Assembly: GCA_002104905.1 (NCBI GenBank)
Contig: MCFE01000052.1
Coordinates: 62,001 to 126,000 of the forward strand
Direction: 5' to 3'
From: Basidiobolus meristosporus CBS 931.73
Lineage: Eukaryota > Basidiobolomycota > Basidiobolomycetes > Basidiobolales > Basidiobolaceae
Length of the DNA stretch: 64,000 nucleotides
Shown: one piece after another, positions 12,028 through 22,770 of the stretch
Layout of the letters: every line of letters starts with the position of its first letter
How positions within the stretch are numbered: position 1 is the stretch's first letter
Made by a program: the position numbers and the translations under genes
Notes under the pieces: generated by a model
Told to the model about the DNA's origin: nothing
Databases searched by the model: none
What the model saw: only the letters and a program-made list of their open reading frames with translations

Positions 12028-13334
12028 CTACTCGGGCTTGGAATGTGGGATACGACGGGACTTGAAATCCTGGGGGTGAACTTGCCACCAGGATGGCTTG
12101 AACTGGGGACTAGGCTTATCGCTGGAGGAGAAAGTGGGTAGTATGCTCTTGGTGTGCATCTCCTGGGTTTCTACGCTTTTGTTGGTCTTCGCCTTGTCGT
12201 AGAGGTACAGCCCGAAGAAGGTCAAGCTGAACCCGATCATCTGCATCACACTCACCGGTTGACGGAACCATATGATGGCGGAAACGATCACGAACACTCG
12301 TTTGAATAAGCTGGCGATGGAGTAGGTGACGGTGGTGGTCAGGGAGAGGACAGTGATCGACGACATGATCTGGCCATAGTGGGTGAGCCCGTTCAACAGG
12401 AAGTCAAACAGCAGTTGATACGTGGAGATGACCATCCGTCCAGTATGCACCTCTCCGAAAAGTAGTTGGAATCCTTCGGAGTAGATCCAGAGTGGGAACA
12501 TCAGGATAAACGAGCAGATCGTGGAGTAGAACAGAATGTTCAGTTTGTCCAATTTCTTTGTGTCCTTCGATAGAACCTTCTTCGATAGCATGTTTTGCAC
12601 GACAAAAATGATGCACGAGATAAGCGCATAAATGAACCCGGTGATCGACACGTTCAGTTGGAAGGTGAAGGCCAACATTACACCAACGGTCAGTGGAAGC
12701 AGGGAGAAATAAACCCCGGTTGAGTAGCTGGCTCCGTAGAGGATCTTATGCAACAGCACGGTGAAAAGGGGAGCTAGAGCCTGGGAGAGAGGTTAGACCT
12801 TGTTACCACGGACACGGGAAACGCTAAAAATACCTTGATAGTATGAACAACGCTAACAGGGACTTGTGAAAGGGCGACACTGGAAAAGACGTGCCCTCCG
12901 ATGGCGAACAAACTGATGGGTATCGTGGGTAATATGATCTCTTTGGTGGGCGGGTGGATTTTCGCCGTACCAAAGAAATGACTGATAACTAAGGCGAAGG
13001 TTGCGACCAGCCCGAATTGAACAAAGGTGAGCGTAACAGGGTATGAGAATTGGGTCAGGATGGATTTGCCGATGTTGTTGGTTATGGACGAAGTGGAGTA
13101 CCACAGCAAGCAGTAAAGGCAGAATTTCACAGTCGAAGTCAGCTTGATACTAGGCAGGAAACTGTATACATTCTCGGCAGCAGAACTGGGCAAGAAATTG
13201 ATTTGGGGCGAGGGATCTGATCTCTTTGAACGGTGTCGTCTCGTATTGTTGAAGAAACCACCAGACTCGGTACCAAGAAGGCCATCAGCTGTAACAGTTG
13301 GGAGAGAGCTTATGGTTTTGCTTGCCAAATACAT
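12028..13334 (-). CDS. Triose-phosphate-translocator family transporter (Sly41/SLC35E-like)
   Basis: Minus strand, exons 12834-13334 and 12028-12780 with a 53-nt intron, 417 residues. A hydrophilic N-terminus of about 60 residues precedes eight to ten hydrophobic segments in the drug/metabolite transporter fold. Family marks are the segment LWYSTSSITNNIGKSIL, VPVSVVHTIKALAPLFTVLL across the splice site, and SIASLFKRVFVIVSAIIWFRQPV near the C-terminus, which carry the lysines and arginine typical of TPT carriers. Fungal members sit in the ER/Golgi (Sly41) and probably exchange phosphorylated or nucleotide-sugar substrates; the substrate here cannot be read from sequence. Convergent with the Crz1-like gene, divergent from RMT2. 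Confidence 0.87.
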
Positions 13335-13792
13335 TCTTCAGTATGTCTTTCTCTAGGTAAGCTGGCAAGGAGAAGAGCTGGAGCAAAGGGCTGATAGGTG
13401 AGCCAGTCATGTTATCTAACCACAAACACAAGTGTGTTTGGTGGGATCAATAGTGGCCAATCAGATGCGTAGGAGTAGAAAAGATATGGTAGATAAGGGT
13501 ACTGTTTCCCAAAAAGCACTTGCCAATCAATGACTATTAATCATTGGTTTAAGCAGGACTTGACCCGAAAGTTCTGCAGGAGATTCCCACAATGTGAACA
13601 GGAAATGTGACAAATGATAGAGTGCATTTACACATCTTAGTTGCTCATTGAACATAATCTGATTAACTTATGCCCACTTTAAAAACTTACATGTGTTACC
13701 TCCATTCAGCAGGAAAAGAAAAAAAAATGAAAAAAACCGAGTGGTGCACTGATATTCACTGGCATTGACTATTAGATGGTGGATCAAACGAT
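13335..13792. promoter_or_regulatory. Shared divergent promoter region (TPT transporter / RMT2)
   Basis: 458 bases between two divergently read start codons. An A-rich run (AGAAAAAAAAATGAAAAAAA) lies about 60 bases before the RMT2 start, a possible nucleosome-free element. No specific operator recognised. Confidence 0.5.
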
Positions 13793-14953
13793 ATGACCGG
13801 TACTGAGGAACTTGAGCCTAACAAGCGTAGAAAAATGTCCGAGGAGCCCAAAAACCCTGAAGTGACACCAGTTGCTGAAAATAGCCTTGACGAAATCACC
13901 CAGTTGGACCAGCTTGATCCTGCGGAGCTAGCCAAACTGGGCTATGAATTTGTAACCAAGACTGAGGCGGACGTTGCACGCGACGAAAAATTCTTGTCCA
14001 AATGTGGCGAGGGTGATTTGGAAGGGGTCAAGGCTCTTTTGAAAGAAGGGGCTGATGTTTGGTATCGCGATGAGGCCGGCAAGAGCCCATTGCACGCAGC
14101 TTGTGCCGGCGGACACTTACAGGTTGTGGATGAATTGTTGCAGGCTGGTCACCAGTGGAACGCCGTGGATAACTCTGGCAAAAGCACCGGAGAGTATGCA
14201 AGCGAGAATGGCCACACTGAAGTTTATGAAAGACTCATTCAGGAAGGCTGCCGCGTAGAGCTTATCCTGGGCGTAATCGACCGTAAGGATGAGAAAGCTG
14301 AAGAGGCTGCGAACAAGGATTATCTCTCTCAGCCATTGCTCTACGAGGGCGAGAAGCTGCTCGATGCAGAGAAAAATGGAGTCATGATGGGGTGGGAGAA
14401 GCCTTTGATGGAGCGCCATGCCAAAATCATCTGCCCCTCCGAGGGACTCGATATCCTCAATGTAGGATTCGGGCTCGGCTTGATCGACGACGAGATCCAA
14501 AAGTACAAGCCCCGCACTCACACGATTATCGAGGCTCACCCAGATGTCTACGCCCACATGTTGAAACTCGGCTGGGACAAAAAGCCCGGGGTTCGCATTC
14601 TGTTTGGTCGCTGGCAAGATGTTATGGACCAGATTGAACACGCATTTGACGGAATTTTCTTCGACACGTTTGGCGAGTTTTACGCTGATCTCCGTGAATT
14701 TCATGAGCACGTCCCCAACATCTTGAAGGACGATGGGATCTATTCCTTCTTCAACGGACTTGGTGCCACCAACCAATTCTTCCATGACGTATACTGCCGG
14801 GTTGCAGAAATCGATCTCCGCGGTATGGGCATGACAACCGAGTACACCCCCATCAACATCGATCCGTCCGCCGATCAAATCTGGGAAGGGGTCAAAGACA
14901 GATACTGGACTCTCAACGAATATAGACTTCCCATCTGTCGCTTCATGGACTAA
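13793..14953 (+). CDS. RMT2: Protein arginine N5-methyltransferase RMT2
   Basis: Single exon, 386 residues. RMT2 methylates the delta nitrogen of an arginine in ribosomal protein uL11 (Rpl12) from S-adenosylmethionine. Ankyrin-type repeats lie at about 65-155 (DEAGKSPLHAACAGGHLQVVDELLQAG). The methyltransferase domain follows: motif I ILNVGFGLGLID at about 221-232, acidic post-I THTIIEAHPDVY, then DGIFFDTFGEFY and the family's C-terminal YWTLNEYRLPIC. The ankyrin-plus-MTase order and length fit fungal and plant RMT2. No intron, unlike most neighbours. Confidence 0.95.
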   Translation: MTGTEELEPNKRRKMSEEPKNPEVTPVAENSLDEITQLDQLDPAELAKLGYEFVTKTEADVARDEKFLSKCGEGDLEGVKALLKEGADVWYRDEAGKSPLHAACAGGHLQVVDELLQAGHQWNAVDNSGKSTGEYASENGHTEVYERLIQEGCRVELILGVIDRKDEKAEEAANKDYLSQPLLYEGEKLLDAEKNGVMMGWEKPLMERHAKIICPSEGLDILNVGFGLGLIDDEIQKYKPRTHTIIEAHPDVYAHMLKLGWDKKPGVRILFGRWQDVMDQIEHAFDGIFFDTFGEFYADLREFHEHVPNILKDDGIYSFFNGLGATNQFFHDVYCRVAEIDLRGMGMTTEYTPINIDPSADQIWEGVKDRYWTLNEYRLPICRFMD

Positions 14954-15175
14954 GCCATTCATCACTTGTGGTGTAATATATCAAACCTAAATATGTACAT
15001 GTATTCTACTGTCGAATCGTAATAAATCTCTCCCCCCAATAGGAGACTTTGTCAATGTCAATCTTGCGTTTCAGTAAAGAGGCTCGGTTTCGGTTGGCAA
15101 ATCTGGTTAGGAAACCCCTTGAAATAGCGTTCGTCCGCCAAGTGAGCAAGCACAGTTTCCCCATTCGGAGCCGTT

Positions 15176-15666
15176 ATGGAGCACCACACCGCGACCAGTC
15201 CCTGTCTGAACAAGGTTCGTTTCTCAAACTGTGCAATCGATTGTTTGCAAAGTGCTAACTTTCGTAGATGTCCCTAAATTGGGAATATCATAATGTGTGT
15301 GTGATAGTTGCCAATTGGCAAATCCACACCGTCACTGGACTGTTCGTGGCATGCTTTGGCGCTTTTAGCCTTTCGGTGATGTACGAACTAATGCGGCTGG
15401 TGATTCGGCTGGTGGATCTTCAAATAGGTTTGCGTAGGAATTCAGTTGGTGCTGCAAAGGATACACAACTATTTGCAATGACCAATGTTTCTTCTAAGCT
15501 GAGCTATGGGGAGAAGCTTATCCGCTCTGTGATGTATGCTATCCAGGTTTCCCTGTCTTATTGCCTGATGTTATTGTTCATGACTCTCAATGGCTTCTTG
15601 ATGGGAAGTGCTGTATTGGGTGGATTTGTTGGATTTCTTATCTTTTCGCAAGACACATTGCTGTAG
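15176..15666 (+). CDS. Ctr-family high-affinity copper transporter
   Basis: Two exons, 15176-15214 and 15268-15666, 145 residues; the 13-residue first exon is joined by a 53-nt intron (GTTCGT...TTCGTAG, branch GCTAACT). It imports Cu(I) as a trimer in the plasma or vacuolar membrane. Marks: CLNKMSLNWEYHNVCVIV before TM1, a Tyr-Glu pair at the end of TM1 (MYELMR), the essential MxxxM in TM2 (MLLFM, residues 114-118), and a GxxxG in TM3 (GGFVG). The N-terminus has one Cys and few Met, without the long Met-rich repeats of Ctr1/Ctr4 relatives, so it may be a vacuolar Ctr2/Ctr6-type or a short plasma-membrane form. Confidence 0.88.
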
Positions 15667-15895
15667 AAAGAATACTTGGACCACTTGCTTGGTTGATTCC
15701 CATTTCCTATAGAATAAACACCCACCTATCTATATTCTGTTTGATGGCACTCTATCCAAATATTAAGTTGTAATTATATTCTGATCGGCAAGATGGAATG
15801 AGGCTACAGGAGAGAGGAAATGACGCGAGTATTGGATGTTTATTAGTTAATGTATAAAGACTGAAATATACATAAAGGGTGTTTCTATCAAAATC

Positions 15896-18156
15896 TCACA
15901 AGTTACACTCTACGTTGATTGGAATGGAGGAGATCAACAACTCATATTTCGACCAGGGTCGGTCAACTGTAATCTCGTCATCTGGGATTTCTGGAAGCTT
16001 GAAATTGGCGCTTCCGGGGGATGGGGGTTCATCGATTCTGAAATGATATGTCATGTTAGCCGCCGTTGTCATTAGAGTGATAGTGAACATTTCTTACGGC
16101 TTACTGCGTAGAGTAGCCACTCTACTAGGCAATGGTGTAGTAGGGTTTTTGGGATCTTGAACTAAAGAAAGATGAGTGTACATGGTCAATGGTGAATCAT
16201 TTTTTTTTTCACTTACTTCGGGAGCGCCTATCTTGGTTAATACGATGCTCAGCCTTGGCACCTTCACGCATGTTAATCATTCGGTTACGCTTATTAAGCT
16301 CCGCCAAAGCATCTAGCCTATTGTCGTGGGTTTTCTTGCGCACATTTGAGAGCTCGTCAAGCTCAGCCAATTTGGCATTTAACCGTTGAAGCGTACCAAG
16401 AAGTTAAGGTAATCGTGAGTCTATAAGCATTGCAGAAAAGTGCATAATTGAGTATCAAAAAGGATATTCCTCCATGTCTCCCGATTGTTCAGCCGTCTCT
16501 CTAAGTCTGATTAATTGTGCTTTCTCCATAGCTGTGTTGAGAGGAGCTTTCGCGAACTGCATCTTCTTTTGAATCATTTCATTGATTTCAGCCTAGAATG
16601 GGGTAAAATGAATACTTAATATGAGCAACATATAAAAAACCATATTTGCAACACGAACATCGGATAACACGTAGCTATGAGCTTTCTCTAGATCTTCCTT
16701 CTTCTCTTCTACATGATCCAAAGTCGGCATTTTCAGATGCTCGGCATGAAGTGTAGCCTCTAGTCGTTTGAATTCATGCTATTACAAGGACCAGTGGTAA
16801 GCAATATGGTCCCAAGACTGTCTATGAGCATATTGGGAAAAATACCATAGTGAAGGATCCATTAGAAACGATATCCATCAAGAATACTTTTTCTGCCTTT
16901 CCATGCTTGAGAAGCAAAGCTCTGTCGGTCATGGTATTACCAAGGCGGTAAGGACGATGGTATTTTGTTACGTCTACAAGAGGGTGTAAATCTCGGTTGA
17001 GGTTCTGAGAAACTGCCAATATTCCAACCTTCGATTTGACAGATTCTGTAAACCAGGTTCTTATTTTCATCCACACCAAGACCAATTCGTACGAAGCAAC
17101 CTGTAAATTCAAAGTATTAATACTGGAAATTTGACCGAAATTGCTGCCTGCACCATTACCGATGATAGTTCTTTCAAAGAAGGGGGTGTGAAGCCATTTC
17201 TCTAGTATATCTCTTCCCACACGAACTGAATTTAAATCCTCCAACTTGGCGTATCTCTTTTCCTGAAATCTGGGTGAGTAGAAGTGATAGAGAGTAGGCA
17301 AAAAGTAAAGATTACCTTTTGATGGACATCATGATCGGAATCTTCTTCAGATTCGCTGCGACCGCTATAGGATGGCGAGCGACGTTTGCTTCTGCGAGGA
17401 CTGCTGGATCGTTTCTGAGCTGAATGTAAATAGCAGCTTTGGTAGATTCAATGGCTATAAACTCACTTACCGGACGTGTACTCTTTTCTTCTCTTCGTCT
17501 TCTCAACTCTGAAAGTCCTTTAGTTTTCTCGCTTTCACGCGCTGTCGCTCTAGAAGATCCTAAAACACGGTACAATTAGTAAACTCCTTCAACCATGTGG
17601 CCAGGGAGAGGTAACACTTACTTCTAGTGGGATCGTCTCTTCGCTGACCAGCCTTGAGTTTCTTTTTTACTTCAAGTCGTTCAAGGAGATATTGTCTCTG
17701 TTCAAATCGAGAGCCCAATAAGTCATACAGGTTGAAAATGCACGACAATTCTTGATAAACTGACTTTTTCGGCGCGCTCAGTTAAAATCCCTTCTCTCTC
17801 CATTTCAGTCATGGCGGAAAGTCTATATGTGATTGCAAGATCAATGTCTATAGCTAATAAAGCTTTTGTTTTGGAAAATGACCTTCTTCTGTCCTCAGAA
17901 TCTTTGTATAAATCAGGTCCATATTCATCCACTGCTTCCTCTAAATCTGAATATTGATCGTCCGAAAATGCTTTTCCTTTCTCCTCGTCCGAATCGCTAA
18001 TATTATTGTAAATCTATTAGTATGTCGAAGCTCTTCGTTTGAGTGCTAGGGGAGTATATCTAACCGTGCTCTTCTGCGACGTTTGCGAGTATTGCGGGAG
18101 TTTCCTTCATCTCCACTTTCGACTAAAGCAAGAATTTCATCCGAGAGATCGTCCAT
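15896..18156 (-). CDS. RTF1: RNA polymerase II Paf1-complex subunit RTF1 (Plus3 domain)
   Basis: Minus strand, 14 exons: 18065-18156, 17883-17996, 17765-17822, 17622-17697, 17471-17559, 17316-17414, 17160-17262, 17029-17100, 16846-16973, 16641-16778, 16468-16592, 16217-16392, 16098-16161, 15896-16037. The frame closes exactly at 491 residues. Rtf1 links Paf1C to Spt5 and promotes H2B ubiquitylation. The region YGPDLYKDSEDRRRL and ERAEK is the conserved N-terminal part. The Plus3 domain (about 177-285) shows KLEDLNSVRVGRDILEKWLHTPFFE, then YRLGNTMTDRALLLKHG and FLMDIVSNGSFT. A helical charged C-terminus follows. Thirteen introns are the most in the window; twelve are GT...AG, and one (16393-16467) is AT...AC. 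Confidence 0.93.
16393..16467 (-). other. U12-type AT-AC intron in RTF1
   Basis: On the minus strand this 75-nt intron begins ATATCCTTTTT, the exact U12 AT-AC donor consensus, and ends GGTAC. The string ACCTTAACTT (16401-16410), matching the U12 branch consensus TCCTTAAC, sits about 11 nt before the 3' end, the spacing required by the minor spliceosome. Using AT...AC restores the frame from GDMEE to LQRLNAKLAELDEL. No GT...AG choice works: the needed frame hits TAA just upstream of the exon and no AG lies between. Confidence 0.85.
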
Positions 18157-19413
18157 TGCACACCAACTACACCAATACTTGCGAATATAATTTACCAGCC
18201 AACACGTAAAGGTCAGTTAAATTTCAAAATTATCAGTAACATCACATGACCCAGGCCAGTACACGAAATATTATGGGCATTGAATCATCCGCGTCTTAAA
18301 AGAACCTCATTGGTGCCTTGGTTTGATTGCAGAATAGCTTCAATCAACACACTCCATTCACTGAATGTAGCTTGGCTATAAGGCATTGCCTAACAAGGAT
18401 ATAACACTCAACTCAACAGTTCACATTTCAGTTGAGTAAAGTCCACTTCCTACATTTAACTTTGCCTAAAACATTTAGTATGATATATATTGTTATCGCA
18501 AATTCGTACCAGATTATTACATGGAAGCTTTATATGGTTATTATTGTTGGCTATGCAGACAAGTGGAAATGCCAAGAACCCCTATCAGAAACAGCAAAGT
18601 TAAAATTCTCTTGAGACTTTTTTGACAATACTCATACCGTTTCAAGATGGTCATGCAATGTATCCCACCCTAAATTCAGGGATAAATCTTGCACTGCTTA
18701 TAACTTTTCAAAAAAATAGTAGCTAGACTTTGTACTTTGCCTTGGAATAGTGTTTATGACGGCCTATATATTGCCTGTAATAATATACTTAAATATAAAT
18801 ATGGATACATCTCTGATATTCCATTAATTTAAAGCTTTGCAAATATATTTTTATAGCTTCATGCAATAATATAACTGGCAACATATACTAAGCTCACGCG
18901 GCCATTACTTAATGGTTTGTTAGGTAAAGCAAGGGATTAGAGTCGAGCTTCATAATGTGGAGGGCCAAGAAAAAAAGTGCGTAAAGTGTGGGTCTTTTAT
19001 ATTACTTAAGTCGTTTTACAATTCTTCAGAATTGGCAAAGCATCACCTTCATTGAATTTCCAATAAATCCGAATCCATTCCACCTCTGCTAAGTGAGAAA
19101 AGTGCTGTTTGTAGTCGTCCTATGTTGATTAAATGCTAAACAAGTTGAATTCATTCGTTGTATAACATTGAGCAATTTCAAGTGCTATTCCATATATAGG
19201 AACTCACAAATGTGTTCCACTCCATTGGTCCCTCGAGGTTTTCTTGATTGGCAGGTGGTGATATCTTATTTCCCCATGGGTGGGCTAAAGTCGTTTTAAC
19301 TTGTCTATTAAGAATACCTGAGTAACTCGAATTTTTCATTAACTATATTGATTGACTGCTTCATTTGGAGGCATGCTTCACTTTACTTTCCTCACACATT
19401 AAACTGCTCGGCA
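18157..19413. promoter_or_regulatory. Divergent intergenic region (RTF1 / SPX-RING)
   Basis: About 1.26 kb, AT-rich in the centre (18650-18880). No ORF looks coding. It must carry the promoters of both flanking genes; no specific site is recognised. Confidence 0.4.
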
Positions 19414-21314
19414 ATGAAATTTGGAAAAAGTCTAAGTGCTTCGGCGCAGGAGCTCCCAGAAGATTGGCGACAGCATGTGGTCCATTACTCCAAGCTGAAG
19501 AAGTGTATAAATCGGATTGTACAGGAGTTAGAGGAGAGTGGTTTGGCGAATCTTGCTGCCGAAAAAAACATCGAGAATACACAGCCAGTGAAGCTGGTAT
19601 ACTCATTTACTGGTATGTTGTCTTGCTGAATTTACCTACGGCTGAGTACAAACGCTCTCCTTGTTCCCTAGGTACGGTTGAGAATTTCTCTCCCAATATC
19701 GAAGTAATTGTGGGAGAGGATGCCGAGACAATAACCCCTGAACTTGAGGCAATATCTCTCAAATTTAACTCTTTCACTTCTGCCAATAGCGCAGACCCGA
19801 ATGAGGACTTGGTCCCTTCGCACACATATGGCAGTCAAGTAATAGAGGAAGTTAAATTAGATGAGGAAGTTACCTCGACTGCAAGCGACAGCGAGTCGCC
19901 CCGAAGTTCTTTTGATTCCCAGGATGTTGAAGAGAGCATATCGAGCTTTAATAAGCCCACTTTGTTGACCGATTCTAGCCATACCTCAAGGTTTGAGCCA
20001 TGCTAATTGACCCACTCCCGCACAGTATGCCAACCTTGTTTTCTAGAGCCGTCAGCATTGTACTACCTACAGACTCCGAATTCTTCGGGAGCCTGAGTAG
20101 CTCCATTAACGATCTTACACAATTCGAGCAGGATATGAACGATCTTTGCTCGACGAAAATCGTAAAGCTTGGATCTATCATCTCTCATATCGGGTCGCCA
20201 CATTCCAAGGATATGTACACATGGTAAGCGGAATCAGACTGTAAGTCGAATTGACATGCGTTCGAGGCTAATGCTATAGGCAGGCGTGAGATCTTTAATT
20301 TATACCTAAACGCAAGCATATGGATGGTTGGCGACCACGTATGGCAAAAGTCACAATCCATCGAGAAAACCAAAAAGCAGATTCAGTGGTTTATTCAGGA
20401 GATCACCCGCCTTTCTCTGGTAAATGATCTATCTCACGTTAATCCCTCCTGCGTGCGAATCGAAGCGATTGAACCTTGATACAGAATAGAAAGTTCCGTA
20501 CCCGTGACTCGATCAAAGCGCTTGAGGAATTCATCTTGGTTAGTCTGATTTTAGTGGATATTGAAGTCAATCACCATTCTAATCTATTCCACGTCAAAGC
20601 TCAACCGCGATTTGCTTGCCATAATGCAATTCCACGAGCTCAACCAAACTGCGGTTAGAAAGATCATCAAGAAACATGATAAGAGAACTCATCTTAGGTA
20701 AGCGGGCCCACACTGCATCGATTACTATCTACGTGACCGTTCATGTAATTCATCTGATGTTAGCGCGCAATCCTGGTTTGTTGATCTGATGGCCCCAAGT
20801 ATGCTATTTAAAGGCAATCTCTCAAAGGCACTCCTCAGCACTCTGCATGTAAGCCATTATACTGGGCTACAACTTGTCACTTGGCACTAACCACCTGCAC
20901 AATAGACCGAGTTGTTGATTATAATTCCGCAGCCAGATGACTATCAGTGTCCTATCTGTTTATGTAAGCCTGGAGATTTCCTAGATAACGCTAAATGTCA
21001 ACCTAACCGAACTTCGAATTTCTATAGCCCTCTCATGGAAGCCTATCAGGCTCAAATGTGGCCACGTTTTTTGCGTCCAGTGCATGATAAACGCCCAAAG
21101 ACGTAGAATGACCAACTGCCCGCTTTGTCGGACCCCCGACTCCATAACTGAGGCCAATACGGAGAACCTAGACATCCCTCGAATGAACTTCATGAAGCTA
21201 TTCTTCCCACGAGAAATCAAGGCCAAACAAAAAGAACACGACTACGAGCAAGCGCGAGAAGATATCAAGGTCATTGGCATTGATGAGGTCGACAGCAGCT
21301 GTGTGCTAATGTAG
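19414..21314 (+). CDS. SPX-domain RING-finger protein (probable E3 ubiquitin ligase, phosphate signalling)
   Basis: Nine exons: 19414-19612, 19672-19990, 20026-20223, 20284-20419, 20485-20538, 20600-20697, 20764-20848, 20906-20963, 21028-21314; 477 residues with frame kept throughout. It starts with the SPX signature MKFGKSLSASAQELPEDWRQ; the C-terminal SPX helices carry FHELNQTAVRKIIKKHDKRT, whose lysines bind inositol pyrophosphates in this family. A C3HC4 RING follows at about 378-416 (CPIC, CGH, CVQC, CPLC). The same SPX-RING layout is found in plant NLA, which ubiquitylates phosphate transporters; the fungal role is inferred. About 100 acidic, low-complexity residues split the SPX halves. 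The second intron is only 35 nt. Convergent with YHM2. Confidence 0.88.
19991..20025 (+). other. 35-nt intron in SPX-RING gene
   Basis: GTTTGA...CGCACAG with an internal GCTAAT branch-like string. Removing it joins TCAAG to TATGCC in frame (S-M-P-T-L-F-S); keeping it gives a stop. It is far shorter than the 53-75 nt usual in this window. Confidence 0.6.
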
Positions 21315-21623
21315 ATTATCTCACCATCAACCGATCCCACTGTAAATATGGTTAAATCATTAAAAGGAAATCAATTCAACGTGACTTCCTCTCGTGCCAC
21401 CCACTGCTCCAAATGGTGTTGTTTCATTTGCGTACTAGGATTGAAGGATTCGGTTGTAAGATTTGGGAAAATCACTTAGATTGAGGTTTTATTATGTTCA
21501 TGATTAGAAGTTAATAGCAAAGGGAGCGAGGATGCAGTTGTGGTTTGAGTACGGGGAAGGTGAAGATGGGTATAAAGAAAACATATACAAGCGGATAATA
21601 CGAGCTACGTGGATGCGATTGTG
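21315..21623. other. Convergent 3' region (SPX-RING / YHM2)
   Basis: About 309 bases between two stop codons. Contains AATAAA-like AT-rich strings suited to polyadenylation of both transcripts. No gene seen. Confidence 0.45.
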
Positions 21624-22770
21624 TTAGAGGGCTTTCTTTTGACGCTCGGCAACGTATTCTTTCAGCTTGTCACCACCGAAGACCATGCAAGTCTAGTAAA
21701 AAAATGTCAATATCAATCGGCGGATTGGTTCCCACAACAGACGTATACATACAGTAAGATAAACGCTAAGGCAGATACGTGGAGTAACGCCACGGTAGAA
21801 TCCTTTGAATCCGTTACGTTCATAAATGTACTTGGCAGTAGTGCTGATGCTCATCTTTTCTGGGCGATCAGCAGCCTTCGCCTGACTTTGCATCTCGACA
21901 CGAATCACCTCAATAGGCTGATTCCAGCAAGAAAGGGCTCCACCAATAACAGAGGCTAGATCGAGCAGATTAGCACACGAGGCCTGATAACCTTCATATA
22001 ACAATCGGGTACTCACAAGTGATTCTTTCCCAGTTCTCAAGCTTGCGAGTCTGGTCATCACCACGAATGATGGATTCGGTGACTCTGGAAATCCCAAATC
22101 TAGATCCCCAGTTGGTCATTTGACGCACAGCAACGGCTGATACTCCTCTGTTGAGACCAACGATTCCCTCTTTCTTGAAGATGTCGGCAGCAATCTTGAT
22201 GCTTGATGCGTTGGCATCAGGGCTCTTGTGGCGGGTAACTTCCACGGTCTTCATGAATGTGCAGAAGCCCATGGTGGTGTATGCTTGGGCAATACCACCA
22301 CCCATACCGCCTATGGCACCGGCGATGGCTGGTGAAGCACCGGCAAGTTGAGAATAGTAATCGATTTCGGAGGATGCGAAGAGCAGAACGCCACCCTTGG
22401 TTGATGCTTCGATCCATGCCCACTGAAAACCCCAGGTTAGTTGAGGAGACAAATCAAATGAATCAGTTGACTTACAGGAATCAATCCTTGATAGAAACCG
22501 CGGATTCCACCTCGCTGGTAGGTTCTCACAATAGAGGTCCAGAGGGAATCGTTTCGGTGAGCTTCGGGATTACATTAGGATTGAGCTATATCAGCATACA
22601 AAGATGGTGCTCTTACCAGCCATGTGGGTCTTGACTACCTCGAATGGCTGACCCAGGGTGGACACCTCGGCGGTTTGAATGAATGCACCTAGAGCAATGT
22701 TCACCCACGAGAAAGATTTCTTTTTGATGGTAATGTTGGGAATGCTTGGACTAACGGCAACAGTTGACAT
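21624..22770 (-). CDS. YHM2: Mitochondrial carrier YHM2-type (citrate/2-oxoglutarate antiporter)
   Basis: Minus strand, five exons: 22617-22770, 22476-22561, 22017-22422, 21753-21955, 21624-21692; 305 residues. Yhm2 exchanges citrate for 2-oxoglutarate across the mitochondrial inner membrane, feeding cytosolic NADPH. The three carrier repeats are present though their PxD/ExxK/R motifs are unusual, as in Yhm2: [28 protein letters not shown] and [13 protein letters not shown]. Strings highly characteristic of this subfamily are [16 protein letters not shown] and [16 protein letters not shown]. The second exon is 86 nt. Last exon encodes [20 protein letters not shown]. Neighbours give no functional hint. 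Confidence 0.92.

Noticed and set aside
14117-14965. 282-codon ORF on the minus strand
   Set aside because: It is the antisense shadow of RMT2, whose plus-strand domains are unmistakable.
15049-15258. 69-codon ORF before the copper transporter
   Set aside because: It crosses the transporter's first exon and intron in another frame; the two-exon transporter model explains the sequence.
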